From Mycobacterium avium subsp. avium (GTDB lineage: Bacteria; Actinomycetota; Actinomycetes; Mycobacteriales; Mycobacteriaceae): 64,000 nt of DNA. Position 1 is the stretch's first letter; each line of letters opens with the position of its first letter. Shown here in pieces: positions 1-9,256 of this stretch. The stretch lies in contig NZ_CP046507.1 in the NCBI RefSeq assembly GCF_009741445.1, positions 2,046,001-2,110,000 of the forward strand, written 5' to 3'. A program made the position numbers and the translations under genes. Under the pieces are notes generated by a model. The model had not been told where the DNA came from and made no database searches. It saw only the letters and a list, made by a program, of their open reading frames with translations.

Positions 1-638
1 GTTCCAAGGAGCCGGGCCCCGCCGCGCGGCGCGACCGGTGGCGGCGGACGTCGGGAATCCATCGGGTGCGCGATCAGCGCGGCCTGGCCGCGGTGCGCGA
101 ACTGTGGTTGACGCGCGACCGCATCGCGCAGCGCCGCGACATCGCCCCGCGGCGCATCCTGCCCGACTCGGCGATCATCGAGGCCGCCCTGGCCAACCCG
201 ACGACCATCGAGGAGCTGGTGGCGCTGCCGGTGTTCGGCGGGCGCAATCAACGGCGCAGCGCCGCGACCTGGTTGGCGGCGCTGGATGCGGCCCGGCAGA
301 GCGAGAATCCGCCGGTGGACTCCGAACCGCCGAACGGGCCGCCGCCGCCGGCGCGGTGGAGCCGGCGCAAACCGGAGGCGGCCGCGCGGCTGGAGGCCGC
401 GCGCGCGGCGCTGGCCGAGGTGTCCGAACGCGTGCACGTCCCCACCGAGAACCTGGTCGCACCGGACCTGGTGCGACGGCTGTGCTGGGACTGGGAGCCC
501 ACCCCCGACCCGTTCGCGGCGGTCGAGGCGTTCCTGTGCGCCGGGCACGCCCGGCCCTGGCAGCGCGAGTTGGTGGATCCGGTTCTGGCCCGGGCGCTGC
601 AGCAGCCGCCGCCGGCGGTTGCGGACGACGACGGCTGA
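1..638 (+). CDS. RNase D-like 3'-5' exoribonuclease, C-terminal part
   Basis: The frame is open from base 3 to the stop at 636-638 with no start in the window, so this is the last 211 residues of a longer protein. Near the beginning it reads RTSGIHRVRDQRGLAAVREL, followed by an HRDC-type helical segment (about residues 20-100) and an RNase D C-terminal extension. The DEDD catalytic exonuclease domain would lie upstream, outside the window. The family trims 3' ends of tRNAs and other structured RNAs. The M. tuberculosis counterpart sits beside dxs (Rv2681). It converges with dxs over a 39-bp gap. The family call is firm; the substrate is inference. Confidence 0.85.
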   Translation, partial: SKEPGPAARRDRWRRTSGIHRVRDQRGLAAVRELWLTRDRIAQRRDIAPRRILPDSAIIEAALANPTTIEELVALPVFGGRNQRRSAATWLAALDAARQSENPPVDSEPPNGPPPPARWSRRKPEAAARLEAARAALAEVSERVHVPTENLVAPDLVRRLCWDWEPTPDPFAAVEAFLCAGHARPWQRELVDPVLARALQQPPPAVADDDG

Positions 639-677
639 CGCGCACCGGCCGCGCCGGGTGGGCACCCAGACCCGTGA

Positions 678-2603
678 CTAGTCGAGGTGCTCGCGGATCT
701 CGGCCTCGGCCACGCCGCTGCCCAGCGCGGCGACCCAGCCGGTGATGCGGCGGGCGATGTCCTGGTCGGTCAGCGCCAGATCCGCCAGCAGCTCCCCGCG
801 GGAGGCGTGCTCGTAGAACCGCTGCGGCAATCCGACGTCGCGGCACGGGACGTCGAGCTCGGCGCGGCGCAGCGCGGCCGAGACCGCCGACCCCACCCCG
901 CCGTTGACGCCGTTGTCCTCGCAGGTGACCACCAGCTTGTGCCGGGCCGCCAGCTCCAGAATGGAATCCGAGACCGGCAGCACCCAGCGCGGATCGACGA
1001 CCGTGACGCCGATGCCCTGATCCGCCAGCCGCCTGGCCACCGCCAGGGCCATCGGCGCGAACGCGCCGACACCGATCAGCAGCACGTCGTGGTTGCAGCC
1101 GCTGGCCGGCAGGGCCAGCACGTCGACGCCCGACAGGCCCGAGCCGCGCCGCTCGATCGCCGGAATGTCCTCGCCCACATCACCTTTGGGGAAGCGCAGC
1201 GCCGTGGGCCCGTCGTCGACGTCGAGCGCCTCGCCGAGCTGCTCGCGCAACCGGGCGGCGTCGCGGGGTGCGGCCACCCGCATGCCGGGCACGACGCCGA
1301 GGATGGACAGGTCCCACATGCCGTTGTGGCTGGCGCCGTCCGAACCGGTGATGCCGGCCCGGTCCAGCACCATGGTGACCGGCAGCCGGTGCAGCGCGAC
1401 GTCCATCATGATCTGGTCGAAGGCGCGGTTGAGGAACGTCGAGTAGATGGCCACCACCGGGTGCATGCCGCCCATGGCCAGGCCGGCCGCCGAGGTCATC
1501 GCGTGCTGTTCGGCGATGCCGACGTCGAACAGGCGGTCGGGGAACTGCTGGCCGAACGGCGTCAGCCCGGTGGGCCCGGGCATGGCCGCGGTGATGGCCA
1601 CGATGTCGCGGCGCTTGCGGGCGTAGCCGATCAGCGCGTCGGAGAAGGTCGCCGTCCAGCCGGGCCCGGCGACCTTGGTGGCCTGCCCGGTGATCGGGTC
1701 GATCACGCCGCAGGAATGCATCTGGTCGGCCTCGTCGTCCTCGGCGGGCGCGTAGCCCATCCCCTTGCGGGTCACCACGTGCACGATCACCGGGCGCCCG
1801 AAGCCGCGGGCATGGCGCAGCGCGGCCTCCACCGCGCGTTCGTCGTGGCCGTCGACGGGGCCGACGTACTTCAGCCCGAGGTCGGTGAACAGCAGCTGCG
1901 GCGACAGCGAGTCCTTGATGCCGGCCTTGACGCTGTGCATCACCCGGTAGGCGAACTTGCCCACCAGCGGCAGCGCCCGCAGCGCGTCGCGGCCCCGCTG
2001 AAGCGCCTGCTCGTAGGCGGGTTGCAGCCGCAGCGTGGCCAGGTGGTCGGCCACCCCGCCGATCGTCGGCGCGTAGCTGCGGCCGTTGTCGTTGACCACG
2101 ATGATCACCGGGCGGCCGGACGCGGCGATGTTGTTCAGCGCCTCCCAGCACATGCCGCCGGTGAGCGCGCCGTCGCCGACCACCGCGACCACGTGCCGGT
2201 TGCGGTGCCCGCTCAGCTCGAAGGCCTTGGCCAGGCCGTCGGCGTAGGACAGGGCGGCGCTGGCGTGGCTGGACTCCACCCAGTCGTGTTCGCTTTCGCT
2301 GCGCGACGGATACCCCGACAGGCCACCCTTTTTGCGCAGGCTTTCGAACTCGTGCGCCCGCCCGGTCAGCATCTTGTGCACGTAGGCCTGATGGCCGGTG
2401 TCGAAGATGATCGGGTCGTGCGGCGAGTCGAACACCCGGTGCAGCGCGAGCGTCAGCTCGACCACGCCGAGGTTGGGCCCCAGATGCCCCCCGGTGGCAG
2501 CGACCTTGTGGATCAGGAACTCGCGAATCTCGGCGGCCAGTTCGCGGAGCTGATGCGTCGAAAGGTGCTGCAGATCAGCGGGCCCGCGGATCTGTTCCAG
2601 CAT
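678..2603 (-). CDS. dxs: 1-deoxy-D-xylulose-5-phosphate synthase
   Basis: Makes DXP from pyruvate and glyceraldehyde 3-phosphate, the first step of the MEP isoprenoid pathway (precursors of menaquinone and decaprenyl phosphate). The 641 residues match the usual family length. The thiamine-diphosphate motif is GDGALTGGM with a downstream EALNN near residue 145. The substrate-side histidines lie in GGHLG (about 39) and [10 protein letters not shown] (about 70), and the catalytic-Glu segment is VGIAEQHAM (about 370). A TAGACT box at 2610-2615 lies 6 bases before the ATG, suggesting a leaderless transcript. It is divergent from the CBS gene over a 73-bp gap. Confidence 0.97.
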   Translation of the reverse strand: MLEQIRGPADLQHLSTHQLRELAAEIREFLIHKVAATGGHLGPNLGVVELTLALHRVFDSPHDPIIFDTGHQAYVHKMLTGRAHEFESLRKKGGLSGYPSRSESEHDWVESSHASAALSYADGLAKAFELSGHRNRHVVAVVGDGALTGGMCWEALNNIAASGRPVIIVVNDNGRSYAPTIGGVADHLATLRLQPAYEQALQRGRDALRALPLVGKFAYRVMHSVKAGIKDSLSPQLLFTDLGLKYVGPVDGHDERAVEAALRHARGFGRPVIVHVVTRKGMGYAPAEDDEADQMHSCGVIDPITGQATKVAGPGWTATFSDALIGYARKRRDIVAITAAMPGPTGLTPFGQQFPDRLFDVGIAEQHAMTSAAGLAMGGMHPVVAIYSTFLNRAFDQIMMDVALHRLPVTMVLDRAGITGSDGASHNGMWDLSILGVVPGMRVAAPRDAARLREQLGEALDVDDGPTALRFPKGDVGEDIPAIERRGSGLSGVDVLALPASGCNHDVLLIGVGAFAPMALAVARRLADQGIGVTVVDPRWVLPVSDSILELAARHKLVVTCEDNGVNGGVGSAVSAALRRAELDVPCRDVGLPQRFYEHASRGELLADLALTDQDIARRITGWVAALGSGVAEAEIREHLD

Positions 2604-2676
2604 CCCGTCAGTCTACGCAGCGCCCGGCGGAACACTACTGATCAATGTGGCCGGCGCTCGTCGTATTGTCCTGGGT

Positions 2677-3120
2677 ATGCGCGCGGCGGAACTGGCCGAG
2701 GACTTCCCGGTCGTCTCGGTCGACTCCGACGCCCTGGACGCCACCCGCCTGCTGGCCGAGCACCGGCTGCCCGGGATCGTCGTCACCGACGCGTCCGGTA
2801 AACCGTTCGCGGTGCTGCCCGCCTCACAGGTCGTGCGCTTCATCGTGCCCCGCTACGTGCAGGACGATCCGTCGCTGGCCGGGGTGCTCAACGAGTCGGT
2901 GGCCGACCGCTGCGCGGAGAAGCTGCGCGGCAAGACGGTGCGCGACGTGTTGCCGGACCACCTGGTCGACGTGCCCCCGGCCGACGCGGACGACACCATC
3001 ATCGAGGTGGCCGCGCTGATGGCGCGGCTGCGCAGCCCGCTCGTCGCGGTGGTCAAGGAGGGCCGGCTGATCGGGGTGATCACCGCATCGCGGGTGCTCG
3101 GGGCGGCGCTGCGGCCTTGA
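2677..3120 (+). CDS. CBS-domain protein
   Basis: A 147-residue soluble protein made of a paired CBS (Bateman) module: residues about 1-60 and 90-147. It ends with LIGVITASRVLGAALRP, a typical CBS strand-helix. Such modules bind adenosine nucleotides and often gate transporters. The next gene, 16 bases downstream on the same strand, is an ion transporter, so regulation of that transporter is a reasonable inference. I chose the ATG at 2677 over the upstream GTG at 2647 because homology begins there and because TATTGT (2664-2669) sits 7 bases before it, fitting a leaderless start. Equivalent of Rv2683. Confidence 0.85.
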   Translation: MRAAELAEDFPVVSVDSDALDATRLLAEHRLPGIVVTDASGKPFAVLPASQVVRFIVPRYVQDDPSLAGVLNESVADRCAEKLRGKTVRDVLPDHLVDVPPADADDTIIEVAALMARLRSPLVAVVKEGRLIGVITASRVLGAALRP

Positions 3121-3136
3121 ATCGGGTGGGACATAG

Positions 3137-4426
3137 ATGAGCGTCATCGCGATTGCGGTGTTCGTGGTGGCCTACGCCCTGATCGCCAGCGATCGCGTCA
3201 ACAAGACGTTCGTCGCGCTGGCCGGCGCCGCGGTGGTCATCACGTTGCCGCTGATCCGTTCGGACGACGTCTTCTACTCGCGCGAGACCGGAATCGATTG
3301 GGACGTAATCTTTTTGCTGCTCGGCATGATGATCATCGTCAGCGTGCTGCGCCAAACCGGTGTCTTCGAGTACGTCGCGATCTGGTCGGCCAAGCGAGCC
3401 CGGGGCTCCCCGCTGCGCGTCATGATCCTGCTGGTGCTGGTGACCGCGCTCGCGTCGGCCCTGCTGGACAACGTGACCACGGTGCTGCTGATCGCCCCGG
3501 TGACCCTGCTGGTGTGCGATCGCCTGGCGATCGCCGCGGCCCCGTTCCTGATGGCCGAGGTGTTCGCGTCGAACGTCGGCGGCGCGGCGACGTTGGTCGG
3601 CGACCCGCCCAACATAATCATCGCCAGCAGGGGCGGACTGAGTTTCAACGACTTCCTGGTTCATCTGGCGCCCATCGTGGTCATCGTCGTCGGCGTGCTG
3701 ATTGCGTTGCTGCCCAGGCTTTTTCCCGGAGCCTTCACCGTCGATCCCGAGCGGGTGGCCGACGTGATGTCGCTGGAGGAAAAGGAGGCCATCCGCGATC
3801 CCCGGTTGCTGGTCACCTGCGGGGTGGTCTTGCTGGCGGTGTTCGCAGCGTTCATCGCCCACGGGCCGCTGCACCTGGAACCCTCGCTGGTGGCACTCTT
3901 GGGCGCCGGCATCCTGGTGGTGGCGTCGCGGTTGCAGCCCGCCGACTACCTGTCCGGCGTGGAGTGGGACACGCTGCTGTTTTTCGCCGGCCTGTTCGTC
4001 ATGGTCGGCGCCCTGGTGAAGACCGGCGTCGTCAAACACCTTGCCCGCCTGGCGATCACCGCCACCGGCGGCAACACCCTGACTGCGACGATGGTCATCC
4101 TCGTCGCGTCGGTCGTCATCAGCGGGATCGTCGACAACGTCCCGTACGCCGCGACGATGGCGCCGGTGGTCGCCGACCTGGTGCCGGCCCTGGGCGACCA
4201 CGCCAACCCCGCGGTGTTGTGGTGGTCGCTGGCGCTGGGCACGGACTTCGGCGGCAACCTCACCGCGATCGGCGCCAGCGCCAACATCGTGCTGCTCGGG
4301 ATCGCCCGCCGGGCCGACAATCCGATCTCCTTCTGGGAGTTCACCCGCAAGGGCGTGGTGGTCACCGCGGTCTCGGTCGCGCTGTCCGCGCTGTATCTGT
4401 GGCTGCGCTATTTCGTGTGGGGCTGA
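3137..4426 (+). CDS. ArsB/NhaD-type ion transporter
   Basis: A 429-residue polytopic membrane protein of the ion-transporter superfamily that includes ArsB and NhaD. About 10-11 hydrophobic segments are visible. The family's two repeat signatures are present: [16 protein letters not shown] and [17 protein letters not shown] in the first half, [13 protein letters not shown] and [19 protein letters not shown] in the second. The substrate cannot be read from the sequence; M. tuberculosis homologues are called ArsA/ArsB1. M. tuberculosis has two adjacent paralogues and an ABC transporter here (Rv2684-Rv2688c), while this window has only one copy. Probably co-transcribed with the CBS gene. Confidence 0.88.
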   Translation: MSVIAIAVFVVAYALIASDRVNKTFVALAGAAVVITLPLIRSDDVFYSRETGIDWDVIFLLLGMMIIVSVLRQTGVFEYVAIWSAKRARGSPLRVMILLVLVTALASALLDNVTTVLLIAPVTLLVCDRLAIAAAPFLMAEVFASNVGGAATLVGDPPNIIIASRGGLSFNDFLVHLAPIVVIVVGVLIALLPRLFPGAFTVDPERVADVMSLEEKEAIRDPRLLVTCGVVLLAVFAAFIAHGPLHLEPSLVALLGAGILVVASRLQPADYLSGVEWDTLLFFAGLFVMVGALVKTGVVKHLARLAITATGGNTLTATMVILVASVVISGIVDNVPYAATMAPVVADLVPALGDHANPAVLWWSLALGTDFGGNLTAIGASANIVLLGIARRADNPISFWEFTRKGVVVTAVSVALSALYLWLRYFVWG

Positions 4427-4434
4427 TTCGGCGT

Positions 4435-4492
4435 CGAGCGTGGGGCCTGGGTACGAACCTCGTTCGTTTTTCGTCCATACCCCCCACGCTCG
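4435..4492. terminator. bidirectional terminator-like inverted repeat
   Basis: A perfect 11-bp inverted repeat, CGAGCGTGGGG (4435-4445) and CCCCACGCTCG (4482-4492), surrounds a 36-base loop with a T-rich stretch (CGTTCGTTTTTCG). It lies exactly between the convergent transporter gene and RNA methyltransferase gene, so a shared terminator is the likeliest role. Confidence 0.55.
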
Positions 4493-4505
4493 GCGAGTGC
4501 GAAAC

Positions 4506-5717
4506 TCACCGCGTCAGCAGCGCGACGCATTCGCTGTGATGGGTGAGCGGGAACGCGTCGAACACCCTGATCTTCTCGACGGTGTAGCCGTGCCCCAGGT
4601 AGATTCCCATATCGCGGGCGAAAGAGGCTGCCTCACAACCGATGTGGACGATGCGGGGCACGCCGGCGGCGGACAGCGAGTCGATCACCTCGCGCCCGGC
4701 GCCGGCCCGCGGCGGATCCAGCACCGCCACGTCTGCTTTCAAGGCGGGGGTTCGTTGCGCCGCCAGGGCGCGGCGCACCGAGTCGGTGACCACCTGCACC
4801 TGCGGCAGGTCGGCCAGCGCCGCCCGGGCGGCCCGGGTGGACGCCCGCGAGGTGTCGACGCTGAGCACCCGCCCGGACGCGCCCACGGCCTCGCCCAGCG
4901 CCGCGGCGAAAACGCCTGCGCCGCCGTAGAGATCCCACGCGGTCATGCCGGCGCCGGGCTGCGCCCAGTCGAGCACCAGGGCGCGGTAGGTCGCCGCCGC
5001 GTCGCGGTGCGCTTGCCAGAAAGCGGTCACCGGCACCCGCCAGCGGCGCCCGCTCACCCGCTGCACCGCCTCGTAGCGTCCCTCGATGACCTTGGTCGCG
5101 GTGCGCCGGCCCTGCCGCAGGGTGCGCACCACGTGGCGGGCGCCGTCGTCGTCGACGGCCACGTGCAGCTGGGCGGCCGACGGCCACTGGGTCTCGGCGA
5201 TGCCGTCCAGCATGCCGGGCGGCAGCTGCGCGCAGCGCAGGTCGGTCACCAATTCCTCGCTGTGGTACCGGTGAAAGCCCGGCCGGCGGTCGGCGCCCAC
5301 GTCCAGCCGGACCCGGGTGCGCCACCCCGTCGGCCCGGTATTCCCCAGCGGTTCGGCCTCGCCGGCCCAGCGATGCCCGCCGAGGCGCTCCAGCTGATTG
5401 GCCACCACCGCGGCCTTGAGCGCCCGGGCCGCCTCGGGCCGCACGAAAGCCAGGTCGCAGCACCCGGCGCCGTCCACCCCGGCGATCGGGCACAGCGACT
5501 CGATGCGGCCGTCCGCCGCCTCGATGACGTCGAGAACCTCTGCGTGCCAATAGGATCCGCGGTCGGCGGTGACCCGAACCCGGACCCGCTCACCGGGCAG
5601 CGCGTACCGGACGAACACCACCCGGCCCTCGTGATGCGCCACGCAGCTGCCGCCGTTGGCCGGGCTGCCGGTGGTCAGCGTCAGCTCGCCCACCGGGGGC
5701 GGCCCCGGGCGGGTCAA
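4506..5717 (-). CDS. TrmA/RumA-family RNA (uracil-5-)-methyltransferase
   Basis: A 403-residue SAM-dependent RNA methyltransferase. A TRAM-like RNA-binding segment occupies the first 60 residues (VGELTLTTGSPANGGSCVA). A small cysteine cluster follows (CPIAGVDGAGCC), then a Rossmann SAM site (DLYGGAGVFAAAL), the DPPRAGAGREV motif and a catalytic-Cys region (HIGCEAASFARD). The family methylates C5 of uridine in tRNA or 23S rRNA; the exact site is not readable here. The TTG start at 5717 overlaps the TGA of the upstream transporter gene by two bases, which implies translational coupling; a GTG at 5693 is the alternative. Equivalent of Rv2689c. Confidence 0.88.
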   Translation of the reverse strand: MTRPGPPPVGELTLTTGSPANGGSCVAHHEGRVVFVRYALPGERVRVRVTADRGSYWHAEVLDVIEAADGRIESLCPIAGVDGAGCCDLAFVRPEAARALKAAVVANQLERLGGHRWAGEAEPLGNTGPTGWRTRVRLDVGADRRPGFHRYHSEELVTDLRCAQLPPGMLDGIAETQWPSAAQLHVAVDDDGARHVVRTLRQGRRTATKVIEGRYEAVQRVSGRRWRVPVTAFWQAHRDAAATYRALVLDWAQPGAGMTAWDLYGGAGVFAAALGEAVGASGRVLSVDTSRASTRAARAALADLPQVQVVTDSVRRALAAQRTPALKADVAVLDPPRAGAGREVIDSLSAAGVPRIVHIGCEAASFARDMGIYLGHGYTVEKIRVFDAFPLTHHSECVALLTR

Positions 5718-7708
5718 TCGAAGATTCCCCGCCGGGCGTCGCCCGGGGCCATGTGCGGCTCCAGGGTCTTGCGCCGCTCCGACGAACTCAGTTGCCAGGG
5801 AACGGAAGTCACCATCACCCCCGGCATGAATAGGAGCCTCCCCTTGAGCCGCAGCGCGCTCTGGTTGTGCAGCACCTGCTCCCACCAATGGCCGACCACG
5901 TACTCCGGAATGAACACCGTGACCACGGTGCGCGGCGACTCTTCCCTGGCCCGCTTGACGTATTCCAGTACCGGGCGGGTGATTTCGCGGTAGGGCGAGG
6001 CGATGACCTTGAGCGGGACGCTGATGTCGGCCTCCTCCCACTTGTGCACCAGATCGCGGGTTTCGGCGTCGTCGACACTGACCGTCACCGCCTCGAGCAC
6101 GTCGGGCCGGGTGGCCCGGGCGTAGGCCAGCGCACGCAGCGTCGGCAGGTGCAGCTTCGAGACCAGCACCACGGCGTGGTTGCGGCTGGGCAACACCACG
6201 TCGTCCTGGTCGGCGGCCTGCTCGGCCAATTCGCGGTTCACCGTGTTGTAGTGCCGGTTGATCATCTTCATGATCCCGAACAGCAAGCTCATCGCGAACA
6301 GGGCGATCCACGCCCCGGCGGCGAACTTGGTGATCAGGACCACCAGCAAAACCGCGCCGGTGGAAAGCAATCCGACGGTGTTGACCGCCCGGGAGCGCAT
6401 CATCTTGCGCCGCGCGGCCGGGTCGGTCTCGGTGCGCAGCAACCTGGTCCAGTGCCGCACCATGCCGATCTGACTCAGCGTGAACGAAATGAACACGCCG
6501 ACGATGTAGAGCTGGATCAGCGCGGTGACCTCGCCGCGGAAGGCGATGATCGCCAGCAGCGCCGCCCCGGACAAAAACAGGATGCCGTTGGAGAACGCCA
6601 ACCGGTCGCCGCGGGTGTGCAGTTGCCGCGGCAGGTAGCTGTGCTGCGCCAGGATCGAGCCGAGCACCGGGAACCCGTTGAACGCGGTGTTGGCGGCCAG
6701 CACCAGGATGAGCGCGGTCACGGTGGCGATCAGCAGGAACCCGATGTGGAAGCCGCCGAACACCGCCTGCGCCAGCTGGGTGACCAGGGTCTTCTGGTAG
6801 TAGCCCGGCGGCGTCCCGCTCAGCTGCGTCGCCGGGTCCTCGACGAGTTTCACCCCGATCTTCTCGGCCAGCACGATGATGCCCATCAGCAGCGTGACGG
6901 CGATGCCGCCCAACATCAGCAGGGTCGTGGCGGCGTTGCGCGACTTGGGTTTCTGGAACGCCGGCACCCCGTTGCTGATCGCCTCGACACCGGTCAGCGC
7001 CGCGCACCCGGAGGAGAACGACCGCGCCACCAGGAACGCCAGCGCGAAGCCGACGATCTGGCCGTGCTGCGCATGCATTTCGAATCCGGCGGATTCCGCC
7101 CGCAGCGGGTTGCCCAGCACGAAGATCCGGAACAGCCCCCAGCCGATCATCGTGAGCACCCCGATGATGAACGCATACGTCGGGATCGCGAAGGCCACCC
7201 CCGACTCGCGCACCCCGCGCAGGTTCAACGCCATCACCAACAGGATGGCCGCCACACAGAAGAACACCTTGTGTTCGGCCACGATCGGGACCGCCGAGCC
7301 GATGTTGGCCATCGCCGAGGCCGTCGAAACCGCAACGGTCAGAACGTAATCCACCATCAGCGCGCTGGCCACCACCAGGCCGGCGGTCTCGCCGAGATTG
7401 GTGGTGACCACCTCGTAGTCCCCGCCGCCGGACGGGTAGGCGTGCACGTTCTGCCGGTAGCTGGCCACCACCACCAACATCACCGCGGCCACCGCCAGGC
7501 CGATCCAGGGCGTCAGCGCGTACGCGCTCACCCCGGCCACCGACAGCATCAAAAACACCTCTTCGGGCGCATACGCCACCGACGACAACGCGTCGGAGGC
7601 GAACACCGGCAAGGCGATCCGCTTGGGCAGCAGGGTGTGACTCAGCCGGTCGCTGCGAAACGGCCGACCGATAAGCAACCGACGAGTGGCGGTTGAAAGT
7701 TTGGACAC
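5714..7708 (-). CDS. APC-superfamily transporter, KimA-like (probable K+ uptake)
   Basis: A 664-residue protein: about 12 membrane helices followed by a roughly 200-residue cytosolic tail. Several stretches match what I recall of Bacillus KimA (YdaO), a K+/H+ symporter: SDALSSVAY near the first helix, SYRQNVHAYPSGGGDYE, VDYVLTVAVS and LNLRGVRES. The Asp and Tyr of the first motif and the Asp of the third line the K+ path in KimA, as I remember it. Annotation as an amino-acid permease is the alternative. The GTG at 7708 was chosen because homology begins at SKLSTATRRLLIG; a TACTCT box (7717-7722) 8 bases upstream suggests a leaderless mRNA. It diverges from ceoB, a K+-channel-type RCK protein. 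Confidence 0.85.
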   Translation of the reverse strand: MSKLSTATRRLLIGRPFRSDRLSHTLLPKRIALPVFASDALSSVAYAPEEVFLMLSVAGVSAYALTPWIGLAVAAVMLVVVASYRQNVHAYPSGGGDYEVVTTNLGETAGLVVASALMVDYVLTVAVSTASAMANIGSAVPIVAEHKVFFCVAAILLVMALNLRGVRESGVAFAIPTYAFIIGVLTMIGWGLFRIFVLGNPLRAESAGFEMHAQHGQIVGFALAFLVARSFSSGCAALTGVEAISNGVPAFQKPKSRNAATTLLMLGGIAVTLLMGIIVLAEKIGVKLVEDPATQLSGTPPGYYQKTLVTQLAQAVFGGFHIGFLLIATVTALILVLAANTAFNGFPVLGSILAQHSYLPRQLHTRGDRLAFSNGILFLSGAALLAIIAFRGEVTALIQLYIVGVFISFTLSQIGMVRHWTRLLRTETDPAARRKMMRSRAVNTVGLLSTGAVLLVVLITKFAAGAWIALFAMSLLFGIMKMINRHYNTVNRELAEQAADQDDVVLPSRNHAVVLVSKLHLPTLRALAYARATRPDVLEAVTVSVDDAETRDLVHKWEEADISVPLKVIASPYREITRPVLEYVKRAREESPRTVVTVFIPEYVVGHWWEQVLHNQSALRLKGRLLFMPGVMVTSVPWQLSSSERRKTLEPHMAPGDARRGIFD

Positions 7709-7835
7709 GAGAGCCAAGAGTAAGCCCCGGCGAGTATGCCGGTAGCGTTCGTAGGCGAGAATGTTCGCCGACCGAAACGGCTTGCCGACGTGCGTTGCCG
7801 GTGACGGCGCCAGACGCGGCCGAGAGGATCTGGAT

Positions 7836-8501
7836 GTGCGTGTAGTGGTGATGGGCTGCGGCCGGGTCGGGTCCTCGGTCGCCGACGGGCTGTCGCGCAT
7901 CGGTCACGACGTCGCGGTCATCGACCGCGACAGCACCGCCTTCAACCGGCTCAGCCCCGAATACGCCGGCGAGCGGGTGCTGGGCCAGGGATTCGACCGG
8001 GATGTGCTGCTGAGGGCCGGCATCGAGGAGGCCGACGCGTTCGCCGCGGTGTCCTCGGGCGACAACTCCAACATCATCTCGGCGCGGCTGGCCCGCGAGA
8101 CGTTCGGCGTCAAGCGGGTGGTGGCCCGCATCTACGACGCCAAGCGCGCCGAGGTCTACGAGCGCCTCGGCATTCCCACCATCGCGACCGTGCCCTGGAC
8201 CACCGACCGTCTGCTCAACGCGCTGCTGCGGGAGACCCAGACGGCCAAGTGGCGCGACCCGACCGGCACCGTCGCCGTGTCCGAGGTCGTGTTGCACGAG
8301 GACTGGATCGGGCACCGGGTCACCGATCTCGAGCAGGCCACCGGCGCCCGGGTCGCGTTCTTGATCCGGTTCGGGTCGGGCGTGCTGCCCGAGCCCAAGT
8401 CGGTGATCCAGGCCGGCGACCAGGTGTACGTGGCGGCGATATCGGGCCGCGCGGCCGAGGCGGCGGCCATCGCCGCGCTACCGCCGAGCGAAGACCTGTG
8501 A
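7836..8501 (+). CDS. ceoB: TrkA-type RCK potassium-uptake regulatory protein
   Basis: A 221-residue cytosolic protein with an N-terminal RCK/Rossmann NAD(H)-binding fold (VVMGCGRVGSSVADGL at residues 4-19, acidic loop end IDRD) and a C-terminal TrkA-C domain from about residue 140. RCK proteins gate K+ transporters in response to nucleotides. GTG start at 7836, preceded by GAGAGGA. The 127-bp gap to the divergent KimA-like gene must hold both promoters. No TrkH/TrkG membrane subunit is encoded in this window, so its partner is open. Equivalent of Rv2691. Confidence 0.93.
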   Translation: MRVVVMGCGRVGSSVADGLSRIGHDVAVIDRDSTAFNRLSPEYAGERVLGQGFDRDVLLRAGIEEADAFAAVSSGDNSNIISARLARETFGVKRVVARIYDAKRAEVYERLGIPTIATVPWTTDRLLNALLRETQTAKWRDPTGTVAVSEVVLHEDWIGHRVTDLEQATGARVAFLIRFGSGVLPEPKSVIQAGDQVYVAAISGRAAEAAAIAALPPSEDL

Positions 8502-8520
8502 ACCACGAGGAGCGGCGCGC

Positions 8521-8592
8521 ATGAAGACCGCCGACGACGAAGGAGCCGGCTTGCCTGGTCGGCAAGCCGGGTACGAGGAACGGCGCACATGA
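8521..8592 (+). CDS. 23-codon leader ORF between ceoB and ceoC
   Basis: ATG at 8521 opens a 23-residue frame (MKTADDEGAGLPGRQAGYEE, then RRT) whose TGA overlaps the ceoC ATG as ATGA. It has its own GAGGAG. The 22 bases around its start (8505-8526) are repeated with two mismatches around the ceoC start (8573-8594), so it may have arisen by duplication of the ceoC initiation region. A perfect 10-bp stem lies inside it (8546-8570). Reality as a translated peptide is unproven; the overlap suggests coupling to ceoC. Confidence 0.4.
   Translation: MKTADDEGAGLPGRQAGYEERRT
8546..8570 (+). promoter_or_regulatory. hairpin inside the ceoB-ceoC leader ORF
   Basis: CCGGCTTGCC (8546-8555), loop TGGTC, GGCAAGCCGG (8561-8570): a perfect 10-bp stem 18 bases before the ceoC start. 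There is no following T-run, so it looks like a translational or RNA-stability element and not a terminator. Confidence 0.45.
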
Positions 8593-9245
8593 AGGTAGCT
8601 GTCGCCGGCGCCGGCGCGGTCGGCCGCTCGGTCACCCGGGAACTTCTGGCCAATGGGCACGACGTGACCCTGATCGAACGCAACCCCGATCACGTCGACG
8701 TCGACGCCATCCCGGCCGCGCACTGGCGGCTGGGCGACGCCTGCGAGCTGAGCCTGCTGGAGTCGGTGCAGCTGCAGGAGTTCGACGTGGTGGTGGCCGC
8801 CACCGGCGACGACAAGGCCAACGTGGTGCTGAGCCTGCTGGCCAAAACCGAGTTCGCGGTGCCGCGGGTGGTGGCCCGGGTCAACGATCCCCGCAACGAA
8901 TGGCTGTTCACCGACGCCTGGGGGGTGGACGTGGCGGTGTCGACGCCGCGCATGCTGGCCTCGCTCATCGAGGAGGCCGTCGCCGTCGGTGATCTGGTGC
9001 GGCTGATGGAATTCCGCAAGGGGCAGGCGAACCTGGTCGAGATCACGCTGCCCGACGACACCCCGTGGGGCGGCAAGCCGGTGCGCCGGCTGCAGCTGCC
9101 CCGCGACGCCGCGCTGGTGACCATCCTGCGCGGGCCGCGCGTGATCGTGCCCGAGGAGGACGAGCCGCTGGAAGGCGGCGACGAGCTGCTGTTCGTCGCC
9201 GTGGCCGAGGCCGAAGAGGAACTGCAGAAACTGCTGCTCGGCTAG
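8589..9245 (+). CDS. ceoC: TrkA-type RCK potassium-uptake regulatory protein
   Basis: A 218-residue second RCK protein: N-terminal Rossmann signature VAGAGAVGRSVTREL (residues 4-18) with acidic strand end IERN, then a TrkA-C domain beginning near LVEITLPDDTPWGG (about 145). It probably forms hetero-oligomers with CeoB, as tandem trkA genes often do. The ATG is embedded in CGAGGAACGGCGCACATG, a near copy of the leader-ORF start region. It converges with the DUF3159 gene over 11 bases. Equivalent of Rv2692. Confidence 0.93.
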   Translation: MKVAVAGAGAVGRSVTRELLANGHDVTLIERNPDHVDVDAIPAAHWRLGDACELSLLESVQLQEFDVVVAATGDDKANVVLSLLAKTEFAVPRVVARVNDPRNEWLFTDAWGVDVAVSTPRMLASLIEEAVAVGDLVRLMEFRKGQANLVEITLPDDTPWGGKPVRRLQLPRDAALVTILRGPRVIVPEEDEPLEGGDELLFVAVAEAEEELQKLLLG

Positions 9246-9256
9246 CGGCCGCCGGA

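Noticed and set aside
8..36. Similarity of the first bases to the 58-bp repeat core near thyX
   Set aside because: It is a coding stretch of the RNase D gene and shares only generic GCCGCGCGGCGCG sequence.
38..745. 235-codon plus-strand frame at the window start
   Set aside because: Overlaps the RNase D frame and is Arg/Ala/Gly-rich; the RNase D reading has clear family motifs.
687..2801. 704-codon plus-strand frame antisense to dxs
   Set aside because: Shadow of dxs with repetitive His/Arg/Gln/Ala composition and no family motif.
4506..8315. 1269-codon minus-strand open frame
   Set aside because: It reads through the real RNA methyltransferase frame into the antisense and out-of-frame shadow of the transporter; the upstream part is low-complexity Arg/Gly/Ala sequence typical of GC-rich shadow frames.
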